Positions 43,464 to 54,598 of a stretch of 64,000 nucleotides of DNA are shown piece by piece. Under the pieces are notes generated by a model. The model did no database searches and was not told where the DNA came from. It saw only the letters and a list, made by a program, of their open reading frames with translations. Origin of the DNA: Dinoroseobacter sp049801095 (lineage in GTDB: Bacteria; Pseudomonadota; Alphaproteobacteria; Rhodobacterales; Rhodobacteraceae); contig NZ_JBNAGH010000001.1 in NCBI RefSeq assembly GCF_049801095.1, forward strand, positions 930,001 through 994,000. The letters run 5' to 3'. A program made the position numbers and the translations under genes. Positions within the stretch are counted from its first letter, which is position 1. Each line of letters opens with the position of its first letter.

Positions 43464-44173
43464 GCGCTGCGCGGGTGCCGGTCCGTCCAGTATAGCAGAG
43501 CGAGCCCCAGGGCCCCTGCCCCTGCGATCGCGGCAATCCCGGGATGTTCGGCGCCATTGGCAACCACCACGGCGACCAGCGCCCAGATCACGGTGGCAGA
43601 GTATTCCGGCGTCTCCGGGCGTTGGGGCTGCACCCAACGCGCGATGAGAAAGGCCAGCGCCAGCGCAATCACCGCCCAGATCCCGGCCCCGAACCACAGA
43701 TCATAGCCCGCCGCCACTGTAGCCACGGTCACGCAGGAGGCTGCCGTCAACCACCCGGCATAGAGCGCGAGCGGCGTGCGCAGCCAGACCCGGTCCCTCG
43801 AGGGCGCGCGCAACAAGGCAATGATCGCCGGGATCAGCATCACGAAGATCAGCACGAAGGCGCCCAACGCCGAGCGCGTCGCCACAAAGAGCCAGGGCGT
43901 TCCCGCCGCAAGGCTCACGATCAGCGGTCGGCGCACATGGTCCCAATCCTCGGCTCCCGCACGCCGCAAAAGGCCATACCCTGCCGAGACCACCAGCCAG
44001 AGATAGATCACGCCCCAGATCGCAAAGGCATAGCCTGCGGGCTGCACCGGCGGGTCGATCTGCGGCACCGGCAGCTGATCCGGGCGAAACCCGGTGAAGG
44101 GCGGACTGGCCAAAGGCGAAAGCACGAAGGTCAGGGTGAGCAGGGCGACACCAAGCGCGAGAAGTCTGGTCAT
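43460..44173 (-). CDS. TspO/MBR-like multi-spanning membrane protein
   Basis: A 237-aa protein with six to seven hydrophobic segments. The block PAGYAFAIWGVIYLWLVVS resembles the WAIWGIIY-type motif of tryptophan-rich sensory (TspO-related) proteins of this group, preceded by FTGFRPDQLPVPQIDPPVQ. The start is the ATG at 44173 (MTRLLALGV); the open frame farther upstream runs antisense to rpsO and is not used. The stop codon overlaps that of the convergent hydrolase. Confidence 0.7.
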   Translation of the reverse strand: MTRLLALGVALLTLTFVLSPLASPPFTGFRPDQLPVPQIDPPVQPAGYAFAIWGVIYLWLVVSAGYGLLRRAGAEDWDHVRRPLIVSLAAGTPWLFVATRSALGAFVLIFVMLIPAIIALLRAPSRDRVWLRTPLALYAGWLTAASCVTVATVAAGYDLWFGAGIWAVIALALAFLIARWVQPQRPETPEYSATVIWALVAVVVANGAEHPGIAAIAGAGALGLALLYWTDRHPRSA

Positions 44174-44387
44174 GCCCCAGCCTAGCCCAGCCTGCGGCGA
44201 CGGGTCCATCGCCGCCACAGCGCCTGCCCCAAAGATCGCCGGAAAAGGGGGTTTCCATCGCGCGGGATATTTCCTATACGCGCGCATCCGCCCGGGCTGC
44301 ATCCGCAGATCATGGTGGAACTTACATGGGCCCTGCTGGACGACATCCCGGCTTGCGCCGTCACACAAACCTGAACAGGAGATCCCG

Positions 44388-44657
44388 ATGTCGATCACGA
44401 TCGAAGAAAAAACACGCCTCATCAAGGAATACGCGACCAAGGAGGGCGACACTGGCTCCCCCGAGGTGCAAATCGCGATCCTGTCGAGCCGCATCGCCAC
44501 CCTGACCGAGCACTTCAAGACCCACAAGAAGGACAACCACTCCCGTCGTGGCCTTCTCAAGCTCGTGGCCCAGCGCCGCAAGCTGCTGGACTATGTGCGC
44601 GGCAAGGACGAAGCCCGCTACCAGAAACTGATCTCGTCCCTGGGCCTGCGCCGCTAA
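44388..44657 (+). CDS. rpsO: 30S ribosomal protein S15
   Basis: An 89-aa ribosomal protein binding the central domain of 16S rRNA. GDTGSPEVQIA, LTEHFKTHKKDNHSRRGLL and RRKLLDYV are diagnostic. AGGAG precedes the ATG at 44388. A strong terminator follows directly. pnp, which is adjacent to rpsO in many proteobacteria, lies 2.4 kb further on, behind three minus-strand genes. Confidence 0.97.
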   Translation: MSITIEEKTRLIKEYATKEGDTGSPEVQIAILSSRIATLTEHFKTHKKDNHSRRGLLKLVAQRRKLLDYVRGKDEARYQKLISSLGLRR

Positions 44658-44690
44658 GCGCTCCAAAGCCTGAGCTGAGATCGACCAGAG

Positions 44691-44720
44691 AAAGCCCGCT
44701 CCACCCGAGCGGGCTTTTTG
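44691..44720 (+). terminator. Rho-independent terminator after rpsO
   Basis: Stem AAGCCCGCTC/GAGCGGGCTT with a short CACCC loop followed by TTTT. Confidence 0.9.
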
Positions 44721-44774
44721 CTGTTTGGGCGGGGATGTGTTCTGCGCGGCACGCACGGCACCGAGGTGGGCCCC

Positions 44775-45308
44775 TCAGATATAGCGGTACATGAAGGTGG
44801 TCGCGTGCCGCGCCTGACCATCCGGATCAAGGGCGTAGTCCGGCATCACCCCCGCCCGTTGGAACCCCATTTCGCGATAGAAGCTTTCGGAAGTATCGCC
44901 CGTGCGCGTGTCCAAGGTGACGAGGGTCTTGCCCGCGCCCGCCGCCCGCGCGAGCGCTTCCGCCATCAAAGCCTGACCGATGCGCCGGCGCCGGTGGTGC
45001 GGATGGACCATCATTTTCGCGACCTCCGCGCGATGGGGCTGGTTGGGCGGCATCGCGAGGATCACCTGTACCGTGCCCACCAAGCGCTCCCCGTCAAAGG
45101 CGCCGAGCAGCACCCGCGCCTGCGCCGCCACAAGCGATCCCACCTGATCCCGCCAAAAACGCTGTGCCTCTGCCGCGCTGAGCGTGGCCATGAACCCGAT
45201 GGCCGCGCCATCCAGAACGCTCGCGCGCAGCACCTCACAGAGATCCTCGAGACTGCGCGCCAGATCGGCCGCGGTCAGTTCGCGAATGTCACAGGGCTGT
45301 GCCGTCAT
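44775..45308 (-). CDS. GNAT family N-acetyltransferase
   Basis: A 177-aa acetyl-CoA-dependent acyltransferase. The acetyl-CoA motif is AKMMVHPHHRRRRIGQALMAEAL (split in practice as VAKMMVHPH and RRRRIGQAL), with LVTLDTRTGDTSESFYREMGF as the later motif. The substrate is unknown. Its ATG overlaps the stop of the upstream XRE-cupin regulator by 4 nt, so it is probably controlled by that regulator. Confidence 0.88.
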   Translation of the reverse strand: MTAQPCDIRELTAADLARSLEDLCEVLRASVLDGAAIGFMATLSAAEAQRFWRDQVGSLVAAQARVLLGAFDGERLVGTVQVILAMPPNQPHRAEVAKMMVHPHHRRRRIGQALMAEALARAAGAGKTLVTLDTRTGDTSESFYREMGFQRAGVMPDYALDPDGQARHATTFMYRYI

Positions 45309-45865
45309 GACAGCGCAATCAGATAGGTACAGGGCGTGTCGGTCGTCTCGAACACGGTCTCGCCGAACAGAACATAGCGCAGGCAATCCCCCGGACGCAG
45401 GAGATGGCGCGTGCCCTCGACCGTGATCTCCATCTCGCCCGAGAGCACATAGACATGATGTTCCTGCCCCGGAACCGCCGGTGCGGCATAGGCGATGCGT
45501 TGCCCGGCACTCAGGGCGCCTTCGATCAGCTCGATGGAAAGCGATCCGTTGGGCGGCGAGACGCTCCGGCGTTGAAACCCGTGCTCGGGATCGTGCCAGA
45601 GGGCTTGGTCCGCGCGCCGCAGCACCGGCTGGAACCCTTGCTCCAACGGTCCCAGAAGGAGCGAGATCGGCAGGGCATAGGCGGTTGCGAGACGGCCAAG
45701 GGTCTCGGCGGTCGGGCTGACCTCTGCATTTTCGATCCGGGACAGGGTGGCACGGCTCACGCCGCTCCGCTCGGCCAGCGCGGCGAGGGTGAAGCCATGC
45801 CTGTCCCGCAGAAAGCGAAGATGCGTGGCCAGTTTGGCAGTCTCGGGTGAGGTCTCGATTCTCAT
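45305..45865 (-). CDS. XRE family regulator with cupin domain
   Basis: A 186-aa regulator. The helix-turn-helix at about 15-68 has LAALAERSGVSRATLSRIEN. The C-terminal cupin at about 110-180 has VPGQEHHVYVLSGEMEITVEG and LRPGDCLRY. Such regulators repress small catabolic or detoxification operons and sense small ligands through the cupin. The ATG at 45865 (MRIETSPET) lies 2 nt from a near-perfect palindrome that is probably its own operator. It overlaps the GNAT gene by 4 nt. Confidence 0.88.
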   Translation of the reverse strand: MRIETSPETAKLATHLRFLRDRHGFTLAALAERSGVSRATLSRIENAEVSPTAETLGRLATAYALPISLLLGPLEQGFQPVLRRADQALWHDPEHGFQRRSVSPPNGSLSIELIEGALSAGQRIAYAAPAVPGQEHHVYVLSGEMEITVEGTRHLLRPGDCLRYVLFGETVFETTDTPCTYLIALS

Positions 45866-45866
45866 A

Positions 45867-45884
45867 TTCGGAATTAATCCCGAA
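45867..45884 (-). promoter_or_regulatory. Palindromic operator candidate at the XRE-cupin gene start
   Basis: TTCGGGATTAATTCCGAA (minus strand), an 18-bp palindrome with one mismatch, directly upstream of the ATG where a ribosome-binding site would lie. Binding here would block expression of the XRE-GNAT pair (autoregulation, inference). Confidence 0.5.
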
Positions 45885-45952
45885 ATTGGAACGAAGGGCA
45901 AGACCAGACCGTGCCCCATAAGGACCTGACACGACCGCGGCGGGCGTGGCAT

Positions 45953-46876
45953 TTAACGCGCAGCTCTTCCGCTCAGATCAAGATCGGCCACCAGCGGATA
46001 GTGATCCGTGGGCCATTCACCCTCAAACTGCTGGCGCAGCACGACGGGCGGGCCCAATGCAGCGATAGGCCCAGCCAAGGCGATATGGTCGATCGCCCCG
46101 AAGAGGTTGAGGCCTCGATTGAAATGGTAAGTCGCGCCTTCGACCGGCAGGAACTCCCAACCTGCCTCTTCAAGGATCTCGACCGTGGTCGCGCCGAGCC
46201 GGGCGTTGAGGTCCCCGACCAAGACGACCCGCTCCCCCGCGGCCAGTGGCGCGGCCAGACGCTCCGCCACCAGCGCCGCCGAGAGCCGCCGGTTCGACCC
46301 GCTCTTGAACTCGAAATGGACGTTGACCACGCGCAGTTCCTCACCGCTCGACAACTCCCGGAACCGCGCCCAGGAGGCAAAGGCCGGGAAGGAGCCGTTG
46401 AAGGTCCGCGAATAGATCACATCCGGCGTGTCGGAGAAGAAGAACCACCCCTCCTCCAGCACCTCAAGCCGGTCCGAGCGGTAGAAGATCGGCTGGGTCT
46501 GAGGCGTCTGCCGCCAATCGCCGTGATGGGTCGCGGCATAGCGCGGATTGCGCGCCAGCAGCCAATCCCGGGCCAGATTGACACTACCATCGGAGCCGTT
46601 CTGGAAGCTCTCCATCTCCTGAAAGGCGACAAGATCCGCATCCAGCGTCTTGAAGGCGGCATCCAGCGGTCCTTTGCGCCGTTCCCAATCACCGAGTGAC
46701 CAAGGCCCCTCCGGCTGGGTCAGGACGATGTAATGGACGTTGTAGCTCGCCAGTCGCAGCGCGCCCTCCGGTGCCGCCGCCAGGCTGTCTGAGCCGGAAT
46801 GGCGCCAGACCTGCGCGCAGGCCGCCAACGCCAGAACCGCCAGCCCACCCGTCACATATCGCAAGATCCGCCCCAT
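45953..46876 (-). CDS. Endonuclease/exonuclease/phosphatase-family lipoprotein
   Basis: A 307-aa protein. A lipoprotein signal (LAVLALAAC, cleavage before C19) is followed by an EEP fold: LRLASYNVHYI, LVAFQEMESF, FNGSFPAFASWARF, VVNVHFEFKSGSNRR, VVLVGDLNARLG and DHYPLVADL, with the metal and catalytic residues N, E, H, D and H in order. Exported members cleave nucleic acids or phosphoesters; the substrate is unknown. AGGGG precedes the ATG at 46876. Confidence 0.88.
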   Translation of the reverse strand: MGRILRYVTGGLAVLALAACAQVWRHSGSDSLAAAPEGALRLASYNVHYIVLTQPEGPWSLGDWERRKGPLDAAFKTLDADLVAFQEMESFQNGSDGSVNLARDWLLARNPRYAATHHGDWRQTPQTQPIFYRSDRLEVLEEGWFFFSDTPDVIYSRTFNGSFPAFASWARFRELSSGEELRVVNVHFEFKSGSNRRLSAALVAERLAAPLAAGERVVLVGDLNARLGATTVEILEEAGWEFLPVEGATYHFNRGLNLFGAIDHIALAGPIAALGPPVVLRQQFEGEWPTDHYPLVADLDLSGRAAR

Positions 46877-47060
46877 GCACGTCCCCTTTCATGGCCAAGA
46901 TACGGCGAAAATACCGCATCCTGTTAGCGCGCAAAGATTGCCTGTTTTCTTGGCGCTGCAAAACGTGTATCTGCCGCGCATCTGAGACGTGACGCTCGGA
47001 CCCCGGCGTGATGCGAAGGACAGGGGTCGGCGGCAATGGGGCCGCCACATGAACGGGAGA

Positions 47061-47074
47061 CCCGGAAGGCCGGG
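47061..47074 (+). promoter_or_regulatory. Leader hairpin before pnp
   Basis: CCCGG-AAGG-CCGGG, a small stem 24 nt before the pnp start in a leader of about 220 bp. pnp leaders in enterobacteria are autoregulated through RNase III-cleaved stems; a similar role here is speculative. Confidence 0.3.
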
Positions 47075-47098
47075 AGTGCTCCCCTACAGGAAAAACAG

Positions 47099-49234
<2,136 letters not shown>

Positions 49235-49259
49235 TCGGCAGCTTTCTGAACGGTTTGAG

Positions 49260-49290
49260 CACCCCCGGCCCTGCGCCGGGGGTGTTTGCT
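49260..49290 (+). terminator. Rho-independent terminator after pnp
   Basis: Stem CACCCCCGGC/GCCGGGGGTG, followed by TTTGCTTTT. It excludes an upstream start for the next gene. Confidence 0.85.
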
Positions 49291-49395
49291 TTTGCGGCCT
49301 TGGGCCTTGGCGGCCCTGCCGCGATGGTTCATGTTGCATATCCGGGATCGGCGCAGGCCGACCCGCTCCTGACTGGTCCATCACTTGAGTGCCCC

Positions 49396-51807
49396 ATGCC
49401 GATTTCCCCTGCCGCAATGCCTGTGACGCGCCTGGCGCATCTGCTCTGGGCATGTCTTCTGGTCCTCACCCTCAGCGCCTTGTGGAGCGTGCAGGTACAC
49501 GCCCAGTCGACCTTTCCCATTCCGGGGGTCAGCACGGGCGGAGAGGCCAGCAGTGACACGGGCGCCGAACCAGCGGCAGAGGCGGACCCGACCCAGGCCC
49601 TGATCGAGATCCTGCAGGATGATGCGGCCCGCGCCGCCCTGATCAGCCAGCTGGAGGCCGCCGCAGGCGCCCCCCCGGCCCCGAGCGAGACCAATGGCGG
49701 CGCTGGCCCCCGCAGCGCCGTGCCGCAGAGCGAGACCGCCCCGGCGCCCCAGAACGGCAACTTCTCGACCCGGCTGGTGCATCAATTGCGCACGGAAGTG
49801 GCCTCGGATGTGCGTGACTTTGTCTCGCGGGTGGAGCGGATCCCCACGACCCTGATGCTGGCGCTGCGGGGGTTTGAGACCGAGATCATCCTTTCGGTGA
49901 TCCGCGATCTGGCCGAGGCAGTACTGATCAGCTACGCGGCGCTTATCGCGCTGCGCTTTGCCGCGCGGCCCATGCTGCGCGCTCTGGGGCGACGGGCCGT
50001 CAGCGCCAATTGGTTCTACCGCTTCATCCTGCGGCTTGTGGGTACAGCGATCATCACCCTTGCCATCCCCCTCGCCGGGGTGATCGGCGTGACTGCCGTG
50101 ACATTCCTGATGGAGAACGGCGAAGGCGGTGTCTCCTTCAGCACAGCTCAAACGGCCTTCTTTGCCGCCTTCGTGCTGGTCGAGACACTCAAGATCCCGT
50201 CGCGCTTTGTCCTGACACCCCGGTCCAGCGACCTGCGCCTGATCGCGGTCAGCGACAAGGCCGCGCACCGGATGCAGCGCATGCTGGCCTTTGCCATCGG
50301 GCTGGCCGGTTACGGGCAGCTTGTGGCCGTTCCGGTGGTCACCGCAGAGACCTCGATCTTTATCGGACGGGCCGTCTCGACCCTGCTCGGGGCGGTGGTG
50401 ATCCTCTATCTCTTCTTTGTGGTTTTGCGTTTTCGCAAGGCGGTGGCGAACTGGCTGACCCGAAACTCCGAAGAGGACGCCACGCTGGACGAGGTGCTCG
50501 CGTTTTTTGCCATGCGCTGGCATTGGCCGGTGCTGATCTATCTGGGCTATCTGCTGACCATCGTGCTGACCCGGCCCGGCAATGTGCTGGGACCGCTGGC
50601 CATCGACACGGTCAAAGTGCTGGCCATCATTGCCGCCGGAGGCACAGCGACCGCACTGGCCCGCCGCGCGACCCGTCGTCGGGTCCGCCTGCCTCAGGCG
50701 GTGGACAGCCGCCTGCCCCTGCTGGCCGGGCGGCTCAACCGGCTCCTGCCTGCGACGTTGATCGTGCTGCGGGTCGGGATTGTCCTGCTGGTGGTGCTGA
50801 GCGTGCTCGACGTGCTGGGTGGCTTCGATCTGAGCGGCTATCTCGGCTCAGCCGCTGGAGCCAACATGATCAGTGCGATCTTTGGTGTGATCCTCGCGGG
50901 CGTTCTGGTGGCGGTCGTCTATCTCGCGATCTCGTCCTGGGTGGATTACCAGCTCAACCCCTTCGTGGGCACGGCGCCGACCCCGCGCATGGTCACCCTG
51001 CTGACCCTGCTGCGCAATGCGGTCACCATCGTGCTCGTGATTTTCGGCTCAATGTTTGCCCTCTCGGAGCTTGGCCTCAATATCGGTCCGCTTCTGGCCT
51101 CTGCCGGTGTGCTCGGCCTCGCGATCTCGTTTGGCGCGCAAAAGCTGGTGGAGGACATTATCACAGGCGTCTTCATCCAGTTCGAGAACGCCATGAATGT
51201 CGGCGATGTGGTGGATGTGGGCGGCGTGGTCGGCTCGGTCGAGAAGCTCACCGTCCGCTCGGTCACCCTGCGCGACGTGCAGGGCGTGGTGCATATGATC
51301 CCGTTCTCCTCGGCCTCGATGATCTCGAACTACATGCGCGAGTTCTCCTTCTATGTCTGCGACATGGGCGTGGCCTATCGCGAGGATATCGACACTTCGA
51401 AACAGGCCATGTTCGACGCGTTCGAAGAACTGCGCAGCGATCCGGAGCAGGGCAGCTTCCTCCTCGGCGATCTGGAATGGTTCGGCCTGAACTCCTTCGG
51501 CGACAGCGCGATCGTGCTGCGCGCGCGGATCAAGACCCAGCCGGGCAAGCAATGGGGCGTGGGACGCGCCTATAACCTCATCCTGAAGCGGATCTTCGAC
51601 GAGCGCGGGATCGAGATCCCCTTCCCGCATCAGACGATCTATTTCGGCGAGGATCGCAAAGGCAAGGCGCCTCCGGTCCATGTGATGATGCAGACGAGCA
51701 GCCCCGAAGCCTCTCAGGCCCATCCCGTGGCCGAGGCGATCCCGGAGGCGAGCGGGCCGCAAATGCTGGACGTGCCGTCCAGCGATGGGGACGATCCCGG
51801 GCGCTAG
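49396..51807 (+). CDS. MscS-family mechanosensitive channel with large N-terminal extension
   Basis: An 803-aa inner-membrane protein. The signal peptide ends near VHA-QS (about 29), followed by a Pro/Glu/Ala-rich periplasmic segment, about eight membrane helices, and the MscS core near residues 540-640: LASAGVLGLAISFGAQKLVED, FIQFENAMNVGDVVDVGGVVG and VTLRDVQGVVHMIPFSSASMI, then the cytoplasmic vestibule domain. It releases solutes on hypo-osmotic shock. Start: the ATG at 49396 precedes the signal peptide; an ATG at 49417 is an alternative. The sequence upstream is the pnp terminator. Confidence 0.9.
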   Translation: MPISPAAMPVTRLAHLLWACLLVLTLSALWSVQVHAQSTFPIPGVSTGGEASSDTGAEPAAEADPTQALIEILQDDAARAALISQLEAAAGAPPAPSETNGGAGPRSAVPQSETAPAPQNGNFSTRLVHQLRTEVASDVRDFVSRVERIPTTLMLALRGFETEIILSVIRDLAEAVLISYAALIALRFAARPMLRALGRRAVSANWFYRFILRLVGTAIITLAIPLAGVIGVTAVTFLMENGEGGVSFSTAQTAFFAAFVLVETLKIPSRFVLTPRSSDLRLIAVSDKAAHRMQRMLAFAIGLAGYGQLVAVPVVTAETSIFIGRAVSTLLGAVVILYLFFVVLRFRKAVANWLTRNSEEDATLDEVLAFFAMRWHWPVLIYLGYLLTIVLTRPGNVLGPLAIDTVKVLAIIAAGGTATALARRATRRRVRLPQAVDSRLPLLAGRLNRLLPATLIVLRVGIVLLVVLSVLDVLGGFDLSGYLGSAAGANMISAIFGVILAGVLVAVVYLAISSWVDYQLNPFVGTAPTPRMVTLLTLLRNAVTIVLVIFGSMFALSELGLNIGPLLASAGVLGLAISFGAQKLVEDIITGVFIQFENAMNVGDVVDVGGVVGSVEKLTVRSVTLRDVQGVVHMIPFSSASMISNYMREFSFYVCDMGVAYREDIDTSKQAMFDAFEELRSDPEQGSFLLGDLEWFGLNSFGDSAIVLRARIKTQPGKQWGVGRAYNLILKRIFDERGIEIPFPHQTIYFGEDRKGKAPPVHVMMQTSSPEASQAHPVAEAIPEASGPQMLDVPSSDGDDPGR

Positions 51808-51834
51808 GTGGCGCCCGGCGTGTTCGGTCTCGCG

Positions 51835-53352
51835 TCAGCCCGCGGCGAAGGTTTCGGCGAACTGATCGCGCAGCACGTTTTTCTGAACCTTGCCCATGGT
51901 GTTGCGCGGCAGCGCCTCCATCACCACCAGCTTGCGCGGCTGCTTGAACCGAGCAAGCTCGCCGGTGATCTGGTCAGCGACAGCCTCCAGGTCGATCTCG
52001 GCCCCGCCTTTGGGCACGAGCACGCCCACAACGCTCTCACCGAAATCCGGGTGCGGCACGCCGATTACGGCGGATTCGAGCACACCCGGCGCCTGGTCGA
52101 GGGCAAGCTCGACCTCCTTGGGATAGATGTTGTAGCCGCCTGAAATGATCAGGTCCTTGCCGCGTCCGACGATCTGCACATAGCCCTGATCATCGATCAG
52201 GCCGAGATCGCCGGTGATGAAGAACCCGTCCGCGCGCAGCTCGGCGGCGGTCTTCTCGGGCATCTGCCAATAGCCCTGGAACACATTGGGCCCGCGCACT
52301 TCGATCTGACCGATCTCCCCCTGGGCGAGCTCCGCCCCGGTCTCGGGATCGGTGATCTTGAGCTCGATCCCCGGCAGCGGATGGCCCACCGTCCCGGCCC
52401 GGCGCGCGCCATCATAGGGGTTGGAGGTGTTCATATTCGTCTCGGTCATCCCGTAGCGCTCAAGGATCCGATGCCCCGTGCGGTCCTCAAACTCGCGATG
52501 GGTTTCGGCAAGGAGCGGCGCGGAGCCGGACACGAAGAGCCGCATATGGGAGACGAGTTCCTTGTCGAACCGCGCATCGCCCAGAAGCCGCGTGTAGAAG
52601 GTCGGCACGCCCATCATGGAGGTCGCGCGCGGCAGGGCGGCGATCATCGCATCCGTGTCGAACTTCGGCAGGAAGATCATCGCCCCCCCCGCCAGGAGGG
52701 TGATGTTCGTCGCCACGAACAGCCCGTGGGTGTGGAAGATCGGCAGCGCATGCAGAAGCGTATCCTCCGCCGTGAAGCGCCAGAAATCGATCAGCACCTC
52801 GGCATTGGAGAGCAGGTTCTCCTGGCTCAGCATCGCCCCTTTGGAGCGGCCCGTGGTGCCCGACGTATAGAGAAACGCCGCCAGATCTTCGCGCGTGCGG
52901 GGCACGGTCTCGAACTCTGCGGGCGCTTGGGCGGCGGCCTCGGCAAAGCTGCCCTGCCCATCCGCGCCGAGGGTCAGCAGCGTCGCGCCCGCCTCCGCCG
53001 CGACCGGGGTCAGCCCCGCCTCGGCCCGGGGATCGCAGAGTACGAGCTTGGCACCGGAATTGCCCACGAAATAGCTGACCTCCGCCGGAGTATAAGCGGT
53101 GTTGAGCGGCAGGAACACGATCCCCGCCTGCACGCAGGCCGCATAGACCGCGAGCGCTTCGGGGGATTTCTCGACCTGCACCGCAAGCCGGTCCCCGGGG
53201 GCCAGCCCCTGCGCCGTCAGGGTCGCGGCGAACCGCGCGGCCAGCGCGACGAACGCCCCATGGCTCAGGGTGCTCCCATCGGGCAGATGGAGGAACGGCG
53301 CGTCACTGCCGACATGGATCCCGAACAGGGCGTCATAGAGCGGGTTGGTCAT
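51835..53352 (-). CDS. matB: Malonyl-CoA synthetase
   Basis: A 505-aa acyl-adenylate ligase activating malonate to malonyl-CoA. The AMP motifs are FLYTSGTTGRSKGAML (about 163-178), LFVSGSAPL and GYWQMPEKT with ERYGMTETNMNTSNPYDG. The hinge is GYNIYPKEVE and the C-terminal Lys is in NTMGKVQKN. The ERYGMTETxMxxSNP form and the adjacent malonyl-CoA decarboxylase identify MatB rather than a fatty-acid ligase. Its start overlaps the matA stop by 4 nt. Confidence 0.94.
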   Translation of the reverse strand: MTNPLYDALFGIHVGSDAPFLHLPDGSTLSHGAFVALAARFAATLTAQGLAPGDRLAVQVEKSPEALAVYAACVQAGIVFLPLNTAYTPAEVSYFVGNSGAKLVLCDPRAEAGLTPVAAEAGATLLTLGADGQGSFAEAAAQAPAEFETVPRTREDLAAFLYTSGTTGRSKGAMLSQENLLSNAEVLIDFWRFTAEDTLLHALPIFHTHGLFVATNITLLAGGAMIFLPKFDTDAMIAALPRATSMMGVPTFYTRLLGDARFDKELVSHMRLFVSGSAPLLAETHREFEDRTGHRILERYGMTETNMNTSNPYDGARRAGTVGHPLPGIELKITDPETGAELAQGEIGQIEVRGPNVFQGYWQMPEKTAAELRADGFFITGDLGLIDDQGYVQIVGRGKDLIISGGYNIYPKEVELALDQAPGVLESAVIGVPHPDFGESVVGVLVPKGGAEIDLEAVADQITGELARFKQPRKLVVMEALPRNTMGKVQKNVLRDQFAETFAAG

Positions 53353-54593
53353 ATCTCGGTCTTCTCTTTCAGGTCGGCGGCAGGCGCGCGCTTGGCAAGC
53401 GCGGCCACATCGCGGGTCATCGCGATCCGCGCATCGCTGGCATAGGCGGTGTGGTTGTCGGCGATCCGGTCAAGATCGTAAAGGTAGTTCACCATCACGC
53501 CGCCCGATTGGCTCTGGCCATTCTCCGACAGGTCCGCATCCGCGTGAAGCGCGTGGATCAACGCCCCATTGCCCAGATGGAACCGGGCCACCGGATCGCG
53601 CGGACCGGCCCCGCGCCCCTTGACCTGGGTGAGGTAATGGGCGGCCAAGGCGCGCTGCGCCTCGGGGGCGTCGGGCCAGTCCAGTCCGGCCTCGGTCACC
53701 CATCCCATCAGTCCTGGCAAAGGCGAGAGCGTCACGAAATTCGAGATCTGCGGCAACGCCCTTTGCAGATCGGTCACCACCTGCTTGATCAGGAAATTGC
53801 CAAACGAGATCCCGGCGAGCCCCGCCTGACAGTTGGAAATCGAATAGAAGGCCGCTGTGCTCGCCTCCGCCGGGTCCATCTCGTCCCGTTCGGCCGTCAG
53901 CAGCGTCTGGATCGAGCCGGGCACCCCGTCGAGCAGCGCGACCTCGACAAAGATCAGCGGCTCATCGGGCATGGCCGGGTGAAAGAACGCGAAACAGCGG
54001 CGATCCTCCGGCTCCAGACGACGACGCAGGTCGTCCCAGCTGTCGATCGCGTGGACGGCCTCATAGGCGATGATCTTCTCTAGGATATGGGCCGGGCTTT
54101 CCCAAGTGATCGGGCGCAGCACCAGAAAGCCGCGGTTGAACCAGCTCTTGAAGAGGTGCCGGAAATCGAGGTCGACGCGGGCCAGCGCCGGTTCCTCCGC
54201 CAGCATGGTCAAGAGGTCTGCGCGCATGGCCACAAGCTGTGCCGTGGCGCCCTGGACCTGATTGAGACGGCGGGCGAGCTCCTGCCGCGGCGGCTCACTC
54301 AGGGCGGCGAAACGCCGATAGGCCGCCGCGTCGCGATCCGCGCTGAAGGCCGCGAGCGCCTCTTCCAAAGCGGCAAGGTCGAGATCCATCTCTTCGGCGA
54401 GATACCGGAACCACTCCAATCGCTCCGCCCGCCCCGCCGCCGCGTAGCGGTCGAGCAAGGCGTGGGCCAGCGCCCCGCCCGTCCCCTCGGCCCGGGTCTC
54501 GACCAGCGCGCGGCTGAGCTCCGGCAAGGACCGACCATCGGGTGCACCCGCCCGGTAGCGCCGCTCAAAGAGCGTGCCCAGAAGGTCGGCCAT
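53349..54593 (-). CDS. matA: Malonyl-CoA decarboxylase
   Basis: A 414-aa enzyme converting malonyl-CoA to acetyl-CoA and CO2. Family blocks include FLVLRPITWESPAHILEKII, FFHPAMPDEPLIFVEVAL, YSISNCQAGLAGISFGNFLIKQV and NFVTLSPLPGLMGWV, with the catalytic Ser/His region around HLGNGALIHALHADAD. The ATG at 54593 (MADLLGTLF) is 5 nt past the dctM stop. It works with MatB on malonate brought in by the TRAP system. Confidence 0.94.
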   Translation of the reverse strand: MADLLGTLFERRYRAGAPDGRSLPELSRALVETRAEGTGGALAHALLDRYAAAGRAERLEWFRYLAEEMDLDLAALEEALAAFSADRDAAAYRRFAALSEPPRQELARRLNQVQGATAQLVAMRADLLTMLAEEPALARVDLDFRHLFKSWFNRGFLVLRPITWESPAHILEKIIAYEAVHAIDSWDDLRRRLEPEDRRCFAFFHPAMPDEPLIFVEVALLDGVPGSIQTLLTAERDEMDPAEASTAAFYSISNCQAGLAGISFGNFLIKQVVTDLQRALPQISNFVTLSPLPGLMGWVTEAGLDWPDAPEAQRALAAHYLTQVKGRGAGPRDPVARFHLGNGALIHALHADADLSENGQSQSGGVMVNYLYDLDRIADNHTAYASDARIAMTRDVAALAKRAPAADLKEKTEI

Positions 54594-54598
54594 CACGC

